A stretch of DNA of 64,000 nt from Holothuria scabra (taxonomy: Eukaryota; Echinodermata; Holothuroidea; Aspidochirotida; Holothuriidae), in contig CM074185.1 of assembly GCA_037179385.1 (NCBI GenBank), forward strand, positions 9,295,371 to 9,359,370, given 5' to 3'. The position numbers were made by a program, and so were the translations under genes. The notes below the pieces were generated by a model that did not search any database, was not told the origin of the DNA, and saw only the letters and a list, made by a program, of their open reading frames with translations. Shown in pieces: positions 51,601 through 54,843 of this stretch (position 1 is its first letter; the number at the start of each line of letters is the position of its first letter).

Positions 51601-52609
51601 TTTGGTGATTGCTTCCCTTCATAATAATGTAGAGTTACTTTCTTCTTTCTAATGATTATAGGTGTCAAAGATTCAGCCCCAATGCATGATCCAGTCAAAG
51701 GTGGCTGTGGGTGGGTAAGCTAATTAATTAGTAAGATATGATTTAATGACACACCAACACGAATATAGCGTCATACTGTTCAAATAGCCTACTGTTCTAA
51801 GTCCTCCCGTTAAGTCGCCTCTTATAACAGGTAGGGAACACCGTTGGCATATTCTAGAACCACAGCCCACAGGGGGGCAACTATTGAAGGACCTGCTCAG
51901 TTTTGTGGCACTGACAACATGCCAGTCATGGGATGAGCAATAATGGTCCCATGTGTGCATTTTATAGGAACAAACTTCTCGCCAAACACAACCTCCTTAG
52001 CCCACCTGGATGCAGTTTTACTCAGGACCTGGCTGTTGGTGGGATTTTATGTGTGACTTAAAAACACTTATCCACTGCACACAGCTGCAACAACACTGTG
52101 GAGTGATCCCAAGAAACTGTAACATAGTTTTAGTCCTTTTATTTTTATTTTATGCCTTATGTTAAGCTTTTTTCTATATTATAGAAGCAAAATGCCTTAT
52201 GTGTACTGTTTTTACTGAGTAGACAAAACTAAAACAAATTTGAGGTGTAAATTTGGTTTTTAGACACCCTGTTTTTGTGACTGTGTGTGATTGCATGTGA
52301 GTAGTTTCAGGACAATTTTAAAGAAAGATTCTGCGACCATGTCTCCTAGTCCTACTGTACAGAACTGTAAACTTCTAGGCCTAACTGTTAGGCCTAGGCT
52401 AATCACAATATGGTACACTGTAATAACGTTAGGCCGTACTTACGGTACACTGTGTGTAACGTAACGAGGTGTATAACTTTCAATAGGACAAGGAACGACA
52501 AAAACATGTTCTGCAAATGTACAAAAAACTTCGAAAGCATATAAACGTGAATATACCCTCCAGCATTTCCTCCAAACTCCCCCTCTTCATCGTCGAAGCT
52601 AAAACTCAT
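611..52609 (-). CDS. FKBP15: FKBP15/WAFL orthologue, 20 exons, 3' part cut by window edge
   Basis: FK506-binding protein 15 is a cytoplasmic protein of early endosomes that links endocytic vesicles to actin and microtubules (family knowledge). I assembled 20 exons by hand; all introns are GT..AG, phases agree, and the total is 2391 nt or 797 codons. Domain order: acidic N-terminus (about 1-20), SLFG motif and APKQPKK motif (about 24-50), WH1/EVH1-like domain (about 67-155), FKBP isomerase domain (about 180-278), [17 protein letters not shown] motif (342-358), Q/P/H-rich linker (about 376-530), and coiled coil from about 535 to the window edge. Human FKBP15 is roughly 1200 residues, so about a third (end of the coiled coil and acidic tail) lies off the left edge. 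ATG 52609 has a purine at -3, and its product aligns with the human N-terminus. Introns carry many transposons but no exon is broken. Orthology is confident; exact ends of a few exons need transcripts. Confidence 0.93.
695..1600 (-). other. Intron 19 of FKBP15
   Basis: Between exons 20 and 19. At 1185-1425 there is a degenerate stretch of short TTTCCAGGAC / CCTTGAC phrases also seen near 35705 and 38845, probably an old repeat. Nothing else recognised. Confidence 0.6.
1601..1737 (-). CDS. FKBP15: FKBP15 exon 19 (coiled coil)
   Basis: Codes [20 protein letters not shown] and [20 protein letters not shown], charged coiled coil matching human KQLELKVTSLEEELTDLRVE. In phase with exons 18 and 20; donor GTAAAG. 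Confidence 0.92.
1738..2604 (-). other. Intron 18 of FKBP15
   Basis: Holds the family D element at 1804-2061. The remaining sequence, including an open frame near 2341-2562 of low-complexity composition, shows no gene. Confidence 0.6.
1804..2061. mobile_element. Family D TIR element, copy 1, 7-bp target duplication
   Basis: Left end CATGCTTCGACAAAT and right end ATTTGTCGAAGCCTG are inverted repeats. CAATTAT lies directly outside both ends (1797-1803 and 2062-2068). The interior repeats GGACAAGTA-type phrases. A second copy with a different duplication is at 50596-50806. Confidence 0.8.
2605..2776 (-). CDS. FKBP15: FKBP15 exon 18 (coiled coil)
   Basis: Codes [20 protein letters not shown] and [20 protein letters not shown], heptad-rich coiled coil aligning with human EELAAATAQVSHLQLKMTAH. 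Acceptor after TTTTTCAG, donor GTAAGT. Confidence 0.92.
2826..3022 (-). mobile_element. tRNA-derived SINE, family S copy 1
   Basis: Shares the body GTCTTTGGTATGACC, GCAGTAGGTTCCATTTT, GCTGAGCAC and CTTGTTTTCCCT with seven other copies in the window. Read on the minus strand, its right end has a tRNA-like head (TGGTTAGAGCATTCAAC, then a degenerate B box GAGTTTGACTCC). Confidence 0.6.
3444..3641 (-). other. Short coding-like stretch of unknown origin
   Basis: A 65-codon open frame whose product ([20 protein letters not shown], then [18 protein letters not shown]) has protein-like composition. It lies inside intron 17, directly beside the hAT-like element at 3672. A pyrimidine-rich GGTCTTAG precedes it, but reading it as an FKBP15 exon breaks the phase-0 junction. 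I do not recognise it; it may be a transposon or pseudogene fragment, or chance. Confidence 0.25.
3672..4189. mobile_element. hAT-like non-autonomous element with 8-bp target duplication
   Basis: Ends are TAGGGCTGCCACGATA and TATCGTGGCAGCCTTA, near-perfect inverted repeats. TCTCCTAG flanks both ends (3664-3671 and 4190-4197). An 8-bp duplication with YAGGG-type ends fits hAT. Subterminal regions are rich in ATCGCGATATCG-type palindromes. No transposase seen. Confidence 0.85.
4608..4868. repeat. Dispersed repeat family F, copy 1
   Basis: Shares TGTAGGCAGCCAT, AGTGGGGTC, TTCATTTA and TGTCTACAT, ACCCAGTTATG-like and GGATTCATCTA phrases in the same order with 27062-27318, and partly with 16150-16375. 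About 250 bp. Class unknown. Confidence 0.6.
5049..5151 (-). CDS. FKBP15: FKBP15 exon 17 (coiled coil)
   Basis: Codes [20 protein letters not shown] then [13 protein letters not shown]; human has VEQSNLMMEKRNNSLQTATE followed by ARVLHAEQEK. Completes the split codon of exon 16 across a 5.2-kb intron. Donor GTGAGT. Confidence 0.93.
6788..7346. mobile_element. piggyBac-like non-autonomous element with TTAA duplication
   Basis: Ends TTAACCCTTTACCGTTGT and ACAACGGTAAAGGGTTAA are perfect inverted repeats over 18 bases including the TTAA target site. TTAA plus CCC is diagnostic of piggyBac-type insertion. The interior carries a family C repeat (6927-7233) but no transposase. Confidence 0.85.
6927..7233. 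mobile_element. Family C TIR repeat, copy 1 (nested)
   Basis: Bounded by TTTAAAGGC and GCCTTTAA inverted ends. Internal phrases (CTCCCACATTTAT, ATCCAGACACA, TTTATTGCTTCA, CCAATTGAGA) recur in order at 11266-11752. It lies wholly within the piggyBac-like element. Confidence 0.65.
8395..10300. repeat. Possible outer element around the 8562-9769 insertion
   Basis: TTTAAAC/GTTTAAA-rich sequence occurs on the left (8415-8470) and again on the right (10225-10300), including AAATGAAC on both sides. This could be the two ends of an older element split by the insertion, but I could not fix its borders. Confidence 0.25.
8562..9769. mobile_element. hAT-like element with CAGGCATGAGC ends and 6-bp duplication
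   Basis: Left end CAGGCATGAGC and right end GCTCATGCCTG are perfect inverted repeats, flanked by TTACTA on both sides (8556-8561 and 9770-9775). The interior has clustered palindromes of the type GGCCTAACGTTAGG (8900-9170) and, near the right end, repeated GCGGAAA-type words. Length 1.2 kb; no transposase frame recognised. Confidence 0.75.
10357..10559 (-). CDS. FKBP15: FKBP15 exon 16 (coiled coil)
   Basis: Contains [20 protein letters not shown] and [19 protein letters not shown], almost identical to human SNIQRIIQENERLKQEILEK and [18 protein letters not shown]. This is the best conserved part of the coiled coil. Donor GTAAGT. Confidence 0.95.
11184..11260 (+). repeat. Two-copy tandem duplication, about 38 bp
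   Basis: AACTTCAATATTACAA and CAAAAAGAATA occur twice in direct succession with one or two differences. Confidence 0.8.
11266..11752. mobile_element. Family C TIR repeat, copy 2 (interrupted)
   Basis: Starts TTAAAGGCC and ends GCCTTTAAA. Its left part matches 6975-7060 and its right part matches 7095-7230, but they are separated by the MITE at 11375-11596. Confidence 0.7.
11375..11596. mobile_element. MITE with TATAGAGGCTTT ends, nested in family C
   Basis: Left TATAGAGGCTTT and right AAAGCCTCTATA are perfect inverted repeats. Inside each end a CATGNNNGCC-type word (ACCGCCATG, CATGGCCGCC) is repeated in inverted orientation. Length 222 bp; TA or TATA is the likely target site. Confidence 0.75.
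12306..12321 (+). repeat. TG dinucleotide run
   Basis: Uninterrupted TG repeat of about eight units, followed by the dispersed motif CCACCAAAACGAA. Confidence 0.85.
12464..12730 (-). CDS. FKBP15: FKBP15 exon 15 (linker into coiled coil)
   Basis: Eighty-nine codons, the longest exon here. The first two thirds are Q/P/M-rich; the end, [20 protein letters not shown] then KINNISQK, matches human MTEARQHNTEIRMAVSKVAD and begins the coiled coil. Phase 0 both ends; donor GTGAGA. Confidence 0.92.
12731..14003 (-). other. Intron 14 of FKBP15
   Basis: Mostly occupied by the TIR element at 13027-13815. The flanks show nothing recognisable. Confidence 0.6.
13027..13815. mobile_element. TIR element with internal array of inverted ACTTCTTTTTGTC units
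   Basis: Left TGCCCCTTTCTGAC and right GTCAGAAAGAGGCA are inverted ends, and similarity continues through AAGAAGTAA and CCACATTTT. Between 13395 and 13670 the same end sequence recurs about four times as head-to-head pairs (TTACTTCTTTTTGT ... TTTCTGACAGAAAGAAGTA) spaced about 85 bp. Confidence 0.65.
14004..14137 (-). CDS. FKBP15: FKBP15 exon 14 (linker)
   Basis: Codes a glutamine/proline/methionine-rich stretch ([20 protein letters not shown], then [13 protein letters not shown]), comparable to the Q/P-rich linker of vertebrate FKBP15. In phase with exon 13; donor GTAAGG. Confidence 0.85.
14138..15274 (-). other. Intron 13 of FKBP15
   Basis: At 14330-14560 and again near 14700-14765 there are degenerate tandem units of about 130 bp (ACTGGGATAACAGAGAAGGT, TTCATCATACAA, TTACATGGGGTTG). 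No gene seen. Confidence 0.55.
15275..15440 (-). CDS. FKBP15: FKBP15 exon 13 (linker)
   Basis: Fifty-five codons plus one base of proline, serine and histidine-rich linker ([31 protein letters not shown]). Disordered by composition. Acceptor after TATTTTTCAG, donor GTAAGT. Confidence 0.85.
15650..15976. mobile_element. piggyBac-like element, family B copy 2
   Basis: Begins AACCCTTTCC and ends GCGAAAGGGTT. Shares CATGAGGATGCATATG, TGTATGGATG and TTTCGCAGCGAAACC with the other copies. Its TTAA flanks have decayed. Confidence 0.6.
16150..16375. repeat. Dispersed repeat family F, partial copy 2
   Basis: Shares AGTGGGATTATTCAG and GACCCCAGTTATGGCCGA-type phrases with 4608-4868 and 27062-27318. 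Diverged and interrupted. Confidence 0.45.
17139..17442. mobile_element. MITE with AAAGGGCCAA / CTCACCCCAAAC ends
   Basis: Left CTCTCACCCCAAAC and right GTTTGGGGTGAGAG are perfect inverted repeats, preceded and followed by AAAGGGCCAA and TTGGCCTTTAAA. Related in its terminal TTTAAAGGCC to family C. Confidence 0.7.
17950..18069 (-). CDS. FKBP15: FKBP15 exon 12
   Basis: Forty codons carrying [17 protein letters not shown], nearly identical to the human motif after the FKBP domain, followed by a DSTDSEAD-like acidic stretch also found in human. Acceptor after ATTCCTACAG, donor GTAAGT. Confidence 0.93.
18070..18940 (-). other. Intron 11 of FKBP15
   Basis: Contains family B copy 3 (18222-18553). 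Otherwise nothing recognised. Confidence 0.6.
18222..18553. mobile_element. piggyBac-like element, family B copy 3
   Basis: Starts AAACCCTTTCGCTACAGAAG and ends TGTAGCAAAAAGC. Internal CAAGAGGATGCATATG and TATGGTTTTGCTGTGAAACC match copies 1 and 2. Confidence 0.6.
18941..18986 (-). CDS. FKBP15: FKBP15 exon 11
   Basis: Short 46-nt exon, [16 protein letters not shown], completing the split codon of exon 10. Acceptor after TTTCTTACAG, donor GTAAGC. Little conserved sequence, so support comes from phase and splice sites. Confidence 0.75.
18987..19859 (-). other. Intron 10 of FKBP15
   Basis: A GGAAGGGAGG / CCCTCC-rich stretch lies at 19080-19220. No gene and no repeat with clear borders. Confidence 0.5.
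19860..19987 (-). CDS. FKBP15: FKBP15 exon 10
   Basis: Codes about residues 278-319, a charged serine-rich linker ([27 protein letters not shown]). No domain seen. Supported by phase agreement with exons 9 and 11 and by GT..AG borders. Confidence 0.82.
19988..21013 (-). other. Intron 9 of FKBP15
   Basis: Largely SINE-derived: a truncated copy at 20437-20600 and degenerate pieces at about 20195-20310 and 20812-20880. Confidence 0.6.
20437..20600 (-). mobile_element. tRNA-derived SINE, family S copy 2 (head lost)
   Basis: Has the family tail and body: TTTTACAGCCCAGTTTCCAA, CTCACTGGCTTGTTTTCCCT, CCATTGCTCAT and GCTGAGCACCAAGCAC. It ends before the tRNA-like head. Similar scraps flank it at 20195-20310 and 20812-20880. 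Confidence 0.6.
21014..21157 (-). CDS. FKBP15: FKBP15 exon 9 (end of FKBP domain)
   Basis: Forty-eight codons starting [20 protein letters not shown], then PSHAYGKKG and [15 protein letters not shown]231, Y254 and F271 sit at FKBP12 Trp59, Tyr82 and Phe99. This is a complete canonical FKBP C-half. Confidence 0.95.
21158..22348 (-). other. Intron 8 of FKBP15
   Basis: A G-run sits at 21842-21850. No gene or bounded repeat seen. Confidence 0.5.
22349..22417 (-). CDS. FKBP15: FKBP15 exon 8 (FKBP domain)
   Basis: Twenty-three codons, [20 protein letters not shown] and then VIK. F208, D209, F218, V227 and I228 correspond to FKBP12 Phe36, Asp37, Phe46, Val55 and Ile56, core residues of the isomerase pocket. 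Donor GTTAGT is a little weak but in phase. Confidence 0.93.
22418..23008 (-). other. Intron 7 of FKBP15
   Basis: Separates the two FKBP-domain exons 7 and 8. Nothing recognised. Confidence 0.5.
23009..23161 (-). CDS. FKBP15: FKBP15 exon 7 (start of FKBP domain)
   Basis: Fifty-one codons. They run from the helix after the WH1 domain (VAIAKLNS) into the FKBP fold: [11 protein letters not shown], then [17 protein letters not shown]. The Y of YTG (residue 194) is at the position of FKBP12 Tyr26. Phase 0 at both ends; donor GTAAGA. Confidence 0.95.
23712..23780 (+). repeat. Fragment of a second SINE-like repeat
   Basis: AGTTAGATAGGGTTTAACGA and ACACACCAACACAAAT match the start of the longer copy at 51725-51880 (ATTTAATGACACACCAACAC). 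Confidence 0.5.
23850..25310. repeat. Large repeat family E, copy 1
   Basis: Left end has the small hairpin GCCCAATGGGC then GTGGTTCCTTGC; right end has GCAAGGAACCAAAAA, an inverted partner. The interior repeats TGACCTTTGACCT / TGGTGACCCC units of about 120-130 bp between 24640 and 24960 and ends in two CA runs (25026-25054, 25237-25265). A longer relative is at 35978-38830. Confidence 0.55.
26252..26350 (-). CDS. FKBP15: FKBP15 exon 6
   Basis: Thirty-three codons with [19 protein letters not shown] and then [12 protein letters not shown], the end of the WH1-like domain; human has [19 protein letters not shown]. Phase 0 both ends; acceptor after TCCTCCACAG, donor GTGAGT. Confidence 0.95.
26395..26600. 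repeat. Family G repeat (CCCTAA core with GGGGAC flanks), diverged copy
   Basis: ATTGGCCCAACCCC and CCCTAGCCCTAAACTCAAAC precede GGGGACTAATGAG and TTGGGGACCACTGAGAC. The layout is as in the clearer copy at 33420-33705. The left end overlaps the intron side of exon 6. Confidence 0.45.
27062..27318. repeat. Dispersed repeat family F, copy 3
   Basis: Same phrase order as 4608-4868: TGTAGGCAGCCAT, AGTGGGGTCCATCAGGCTTA, CATTTATTGTCTACAT, GACCCCAGTTATGGCCGACT and GGATTCATCTAT. Confidence 0.65.
27585..27960 (+). repeat. 54-bp minisatellite, about six to seven units
   Basis: Units beginning TAATGGTCTACTT at 27602, 27660, 27714, 27768, 27822, 27875 and 27928 (spacing 58, 54, 54, 54, 53, 53). Each contains GATTCATCAAGGCTAGTGGG and then CCCCCAC. 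Because 54 is divisible by three the array stays open in one frame, which is an artefact and not a gene. The unit resembles the end of family F. Confidence 0.92.
28499..28573 (-). CDS. FKBP15: FKBP15 exon 5
   Basis: Twenty-five codons, [18 protein letters not shown] followed by a short tail, continuing the WH1-like domain (human YRILLYISQQQPVTVARI). Phase 0 at both ends; acceptor after TTCTCAACAG, donor GTGAGT. Confidence 0.93.
29646..29963. mobile_element. Harbinger-like MITE with TAA target duplication
   Basis: AGACCAGGTCACACTA at the left and TAGTGTGACCTGGTCT at the right are perfect 16-bp inverted repeats, each flanked by TAA (29643-29645 and 29964-29966). A 3-bp TAA duplication with CACACT-type ends is typical of PIF/Harbinger MITEs. 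Length 318 bp. Confidence 0.85.
30432..30652 (-). mobile_element. tRNA-derived SINE, family S copy 3
   Basis: Full-length body (CCAGTTGTGG, GCTGAGCACCAAGAGCAATG, GCAGTAGGTTTTGC, GTCTTTGGTATGACC). On the minus strand it has a tRNA-like head, TGGTCAAGTGGTTAGAGC and a degenerate B box. It abuts the 5' end of the LINE remnant. Confidence 0.65.
30678..31918 (+). pseudogene. Reverse transcriptase remnant of the LINE
   Basis: Begins at the [17 protein letters not shown] block. RT motifs follow in order: [11 protein letters not shown] (about 30825-30860), [10 protein letters not shown] (about 31000-31030) and the catalytic FADD (31092-31103). After that the frame shifts near 31125-31150, and the thumb and C-terminal region continue ([20 protein letters not shown]), stop at TAA 31568-31570, and go on in the same frame to a final stop at 31916-31918. 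With one frameshift, one internal stop and no 5' half, it cannot make an active enzyme. Confidence 0.88.
32011..32050 (+). repeat. (AATGT)8 microsatellite, LINE tail
   Basis: Eight uninterrupted AATGT units directly after the LINE 3' sequence; it ends 27 bp before exon 4 of FKBP15. Confidence 0.95.
32078..32147 (-). CDS. FKBP15: FKBP15 exon 4
   Basis: Codes [20 protein letters not shown], which aligns with the human WH1-like segment TNGQYVKQGKFGAAVLGNHT. Donor is GTAAGT. The 3' repeat tail of a LINE lies only 27 bp downstream of this exon, outside the donor consensus. Confidence 0.93.
32454..32965. mobile_element. piggyBac-like element, family B copy 4 (enlarged)
   Basis: Starts TTAACCCTTTTTCTACTGAA and ends AATAAAAGGTTG. 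It keeps TGTATACACAGTGAGTATGT and the TAAGCC..GGTAAAGTAGGGTTTGCAG end. It is about 180 bp longer than the other copies, so it is either a different subfamily or has an insertion. Confidence 0.5.
33420..33705. repeat. Family G palindromic minisatellite
   Basis: Left half repeats AGTCCCCTGTGTCAAT / TTGGTCCCCTGTGTCA; right half repeats the complement, GGGGGACCAATGAGAC. The halves meet at a telomere-like core, CCCTAAACCCTAACCC (33518-33533). Units are about 17-19 bp. A diverged copy is at 26395-26600. Confidence 0.8.
33771..33834 (-). CDS. FKBP15: FKBP15 exon 3
   Basis: Codes a serine/alanine stretch and then [11 protein letters not shown], the first strand of the WH1-like domain (human has VATAVHAYRY). 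Acceptor follows CCCTCACAG; donor is GTAAGT. The 64-nt length keeps phase with exons 2 and 4. Confidence 0.9.
33835..35024 (-). other. Intron 2 of FKBP15
   Basis: AT-rich; I see no gene and no repeat with clear borders. Confidence 0.5.
35025..35128 (-). CDS. FKBP15: FKBP15 exon 2
   Basis: Codes about residues 18-52, including [13 protein letters not shown] and [11 protein letters not shown], which align closely with the SLFG and TAPKQPKK motifs of human FKBP15. Acceptor follows CTTTTAG; donor is GTGACA. It sits 17.4 kb downstream of exon 1. Confidence 0.92.
35757..35864. mobile_element. Hairpin MITE, about 108 bp
   Basis: Arms of about 43-47 bp are almost perfectly self-complementary (GGGCCTGTTCCACAAAGAGT against ACTCTTTGTGGAATGGCCC) around a loop of about 20 bases. 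The transcript of either strand would fold into a long hairpin. Confidence 0.85.
36043..36631. mobile_element. hAT-like element with CAGGCTTGGGG ends and 8-bp duplication
   Basis: CAGGCTTGGGG and CCCCAAGCCTG are perfect inverted repeats, directly flanked by ATGGATGC on both sides (36035-36042 and 36632-36639). The interior near both ends is a degenerate array of GTAATCG / CAATCG words. Confidence 0.9.
38110..38740 (+). repeat. Degenerate tandem units of about 145 bp
   Basis: The phrase ATGACCTTTGACCTCC recurs near 38182, 38327, 38471 and (shortened) 38623, each followed by CACCAAAAACAATAGGG and a TTGAGATA-type segment. Part of family E. Confidence 0.8.
38745..38778 (+). repeat. CA dinucleotide run
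   Basis: ACACAC repeat with one T interruption at the right edge of family E copy 2. Confidence 0.9.
39052..39283. mobile_element. Palindromic MITE with GATTTCACTAACA ends
   Basis: GATTTCACTAACA at the left and TGTTAGTGAAATC at the right are perfect inverted repeats. Further inward, GATCATGGCTAA and TTAGCCATGATC match as inverted repeats. Length 232 bp. Confidence 0.8.
40197..41013. mobile_element. TIR element with TACCGTATTTACTC ends
   Basis: Left TACCGTATTTACTCTATTAA and right TTAATAGAGTAAATACGGTA are perfect inverted repeats; both continue into a GC-rich GCCCCC / GGGGGC stretch and GGGCGTTTATTAGAG. The end TA may be the target site, as in Tc1/mariner-type elements. Interior contains GCATGCATGCATGC. 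Length 817 bp, no transposase. Confidence 0.85.
44590..44805 (-). mobile_element. tRNA-derived SINE, family S copy 4
   Basis: Starts with the tail AGATGGAGTTTTACGTCCCA and continues CCAACCAATTGG, CCAGTTGTGGCTCACTGGCT and GTCTTTGGTATGACTTGACT. The head is degenerate. Confidence 0.6.
47194..47295 (-). mobile_element. tRNA-derived SINE, family S copy 5 (fragment)
   Basis: TTTTACTGCTCAGTTTCTTA, TCAATTGGTCAAGTCTGCC and TGGCTCACTGGCTTGTTTTC match the tail half. A second tail scrap (TTAGATGGAGTTTTACGGCC) lies at 47069-47100. Confidence 0.55.
47431..48920. mobile_element. 1.5-kb TIR element flanked by TTAA
   Basis: AGGTAGTGTGACA at the left and TGTCACACTACCT at the right are perfect 13-bp inverted repeats. 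TTAA lies outside both (47427-47430 and 48921-48924). The interior has no recognisable transposase; an open frame of about 108 codons at 47791 looks like chance. Confidence 0.7.
49128..49287 (+). mobile_element. tRNA-derived SINE, family S copy 6, best-preserved tRNA head
   Basis: The head TTTGGTCTAACGGTAAGAGC, GCCTCTCACGTGG and GGCCCGGGTTCTATTCCC resembles a tRNA-Glu gene with A and B boxes for RNA polymerase III. The body follows (CATACCAAAGACTCTTAAAA, ATGGAACCTAC) and stops at GTGGGGAAAAC, so the tail half is missing. Confidence 0.75.
50596..50806. mobile_element. Family D TIR element, copy 2, 7-bp target duplication
   Basis: CAGGCTTCGACAAAT at the left and ATTTATCGAAGCCTG at the right; CACATGC flanks both ends (50589-50595 and 50807-50813). 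Interior GGACAAGTA and CCCGACAGTCCGGGACAAGT match copy 1. Confidence 0.85.
51069..51318 (-). mobile_element. tRNA-derived SINE, family S copy 7 with internal duplication
   Basis: Starts with tail AGTTAGATGGAGTTTTACAG and repeats the CCCAGTTTCCAACCTATTGG segment twice (51091 and 51183). It ends with GTCTTTGGTATAGC and a tRNA-like head on the minus strand (CTCTCACGCAGAAGGCCCGG). Confidence 0.7.
51725..51880. repeat. Second SINE-like repeat, longer copy
   Basis: AATGACACACCAACACGAAT, then TAAGTCGCCTCTTATAACAG and GGGAACACCGTTGGCATATT, then CCACAGGGGGG. I recall such a GTCGCCTCTTA..ACAGGGGG segment as a shared domain of several invertebrate SINEs (MetaSINE type), but that is from memory. Confidence 0.4.
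52557..52609 (-). CDS. FKBP15: FKBP15 exon 1 (start codon)
   Basis: Codes [17 protein letters not shown] plus two bases, ending at a GTATAT donor. The acidic start followed by a glycine-rich stretch matches the human N-terminus in character. The frame is open upstream, but I see no nearer in-frame ATG, and the -3 base is A. Any 5' untranslated region or earlier non-coding exon cannot be seen. Confidence 0.85.
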
Positions 52610-53000
52610 CTTGATTGCGGACTCAAACCTCAATAGAAGCAACGTTTCATTCTTGGCGAGTCTGCAAGCGCAGTCGAGAGTACACAACTTGTGACAGTAA
52701 ATAACATGGTCTTTCCAAACAAAGTGACGGCTTGCATACAAAGTGCATATGAAGTCGCGATACTTGACACAGTATGTACAAAGATATTGTTATTTGCAAG
52801 TGGTCCCTCCATAATAATATTATAACCATTGACTTAGGAAGGGTTCCGCCTCCAACCGAGCCAAATGCGCAGGACTGACTTTTTTGCAGAGCTAGGAAAA
52901 CTGAACATTATTACGAGACAGCTGAGACAGCTTTGTCGGTGTGATCAGAAACTCGGGTCTACAACTTACGAAAAACTTAGTCTTTGTTAGAGACCTGGAG
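52610..53000 (-). promoter_or_regulatory. Probable 5' region of FKBP15
   Basis: Immediately upstream of the start codon. A TATAATATTATTATGG sequence lies at about 52807-52823 on the minus strand, and the region is richer in CpG than the introns. No transcription start can be fixed by eye. Confidence 0.25.
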
Positions 53001-54400
53001 GGAGGGATGGGTGGAGGGAATGATTTTGCAGTAGAGCGTTACAAAATGTCAAGTGCAATGTAGGTTACCCCGCGTAGCTTATTCGAACAGTTCTTCTTAA
53101 GGCTTCACAGAGTGAACAAACATTACGCTCTACAGCCTGCTACGAAGGCAAATTGGCAACGCAGTGTCGTGCGATATTGTTGGCATCTATCATAGAACAG
53201 GAAACTATCCTGTTAGACTGGCATGCATCCTTTGCGGTTGCCCGGGCCTGTTTGGCGTTTCCGCCAAAAAAGGAAAATTTGGCGTTTTTTTGCATGCTGT
53301 GACGTCGCTTCTTGAAAGAGCAACATAGAAACCCCACTACATCAAAGGCGGTATGGGGTGTAACTAATATCTGAGTTTGTTACATGATCTGTGACCTCAA
53401 ATGAGCTACGCTTTCGTTGTGTTCACACTGCCTTAAAAGCAATCGACACATGCTGACTGACCTGTTAGCTAACCCCAGATGTTACGTAATTTGTGTATTG
53501 AAACACATCTTTAACTGTCAATCAATATGCAGATATAAAACTTGACTTAACAAAGTCTGCATGTAGTGGGCTTCTTTTCCTCCATGAAGTGATAAGAGGT
53601 AATCAGGCAGAGAGGAAGAATGTAACAAAAAGTAAGAGGGAACGTTTCTTCATGTGGAAAAAACTTGGCTCGAAGATTTTGAAATAGGACGCCAAAAACT
53701 GGCGATTTGTTGTACAAACCAAGGCAGGGAAAGACCATTCTCAAATTCAAGTCTGCATATCAAAATGCAGTGCCGCTGCTGACAGGTCTCTTTAAAAATT
53801 CCGGCGACGAGGCAGCTCTGCAACTTAATGAATTTGCTTGGTTTTAATATGTATAGAGAGCTGGCCTAAGTGTTTCCCGAAATCTTGCCCGAGAATTAAG
53901 GTACATAGCGTAGACATAACAAAACATGGGCCTAAAGGTTAAAGAGCAAAGGAGGGCTACAAAAGGCCCCATGATAAGATGTCATGTATTCCACTTCCAA
54001 ATGTCAAGTCTGGCAAAAGACTTTTGAAGCTTTTTGCAATGGCCTCTAGTCAGAGGTTTACTTTAGACCTTTAAATAACTCATGCTGCTAGAATGCCCAT
54101 TACTGACATGCAGTACCTCTTGAAACTCAAAATCCCTTTGAGTGACTGTCTCGGCGGGTTTGTGCTTAGTTTATTTTTATAAGTTTACTCTGAGAGGTTG
54201 TGCAGTGGTGCAACTCTAATCCTTCAGGCAATAGACTCAATTGATTAATTGTTAATTATGGCCCTGGCAACTTGTTGATGAGGAAGTCAATGGGGACTAG
54301 TCGGGATCTTGTTTGCTAGCTCAGAGTACCGTAAGAGACATAACAACTCTGGGGTTAAGTGGAGAGAGCTGCATTGGTACTACATTTGGCTAAGTTTGGG
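53001..54400. other. Upstream intergenic sequence
   Basis: No gene or bounded repeat seen. A short CpG-containing segment with TTTGGCG repeats lies at 53225-53300. Confidence 0.4.
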
Positions 54401-54429
54401 TCCTCTTGCGCCACACTATAGCTAAAACA

Positions 54430-54630
54430 GATTCCCTTCAAAAAAATTGTAAACCTGGATCATGTCTCCCCTAAACCTTCTCAGCCGGCTCCGATATTGA
54501 AGTAGTTATAGCCCAAGCCGCTTAAGCCGTTTGGGGTAAGGTACGTAGATTTCTAACCTCAGGTATGAGTCGAGTAGCTCTCCTCTGAACTTGCTCTGAA
54601 AGCAATTTGTCCTTTTCAAAGGAGGGATTT
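54430..54630 (-). pseudogene. Degenerate LINE reverse-transcriptase C-terminal fragment
   Basis: On the minus strand, VQRRATRLIPEVRNL (about 54549-54591) matches the conserved C-terminal block of CR1/L2/Jockey-type reverse transcriptases (QRRATK.IPE.R). In a shifted frame, KRLKRLGLYY and a degraded GDMIQVYN-like segment continue the same block. Frameshifts and stops break it. Confidence 0.65.
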
Positions 54631-54667
54631 CAGGCAACAGCTCATAACAAACTAATATTTGTGACTT

Positions 54668-54843
54668 TCAGCGTAGCCAGGATTGTGTCATGGGGGGGGG
54701 TGTTTGAGCACGACATGAGGGAAAAGTCGAGGGGGAGAGAGAAAAGAAAGCCGCTATTTTACTAAGTGTGTTTTGCATTTTAAGTTTGCGTCATGGGGGG
54801 AGGGTGGGTCCAACCACTCAAACCACCCGTGGCTACGCCACTG
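54668..54843. mobile_element. Short element with GCGTAGCC / GGCTACGC ends
   Basis: CAGCGTAGCCAGGA and GTGGCTACGCCACTG are near inverted repeats, enclosing G-rich sequence (ATGGGGGG twice). Looks like a hAT-type MITE, but the flanks do not show a clear target duplication. Confidence 0.5.

Larger units (their letters stand above)
35129..52556 (-). other. Intron 1 of FKBP15, 17.4 kb
   Basis: The largest intron, between the start-codon exon and exon 2. It contains family E with a nested hAT-like element (35978-38830), a hairpin MITE (35757-35864), a palindromic MITE (39052-39283), a TACCGTATTTAC TIR element (40197-41013), SINEs (44590, 47194, 49128, 51069), a TTAA-flanked element (47431-48920) and family D copy 2 (50596-50806). 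Between 41020 and 44580 I see no gene or bounded repeat despite a few open frames up to about 120 codons. First introns often carry enhancers, but none can be identified by eye. Confidence 0.65.

Noticed and set aside
52610..52741. Longer N-terminus of FKBP15 from the open frame upstream of ATG 52609
   Set aside because: The frame is open to about 52741 but has no other ATG, and the homologous N-terminus begins at 52609.
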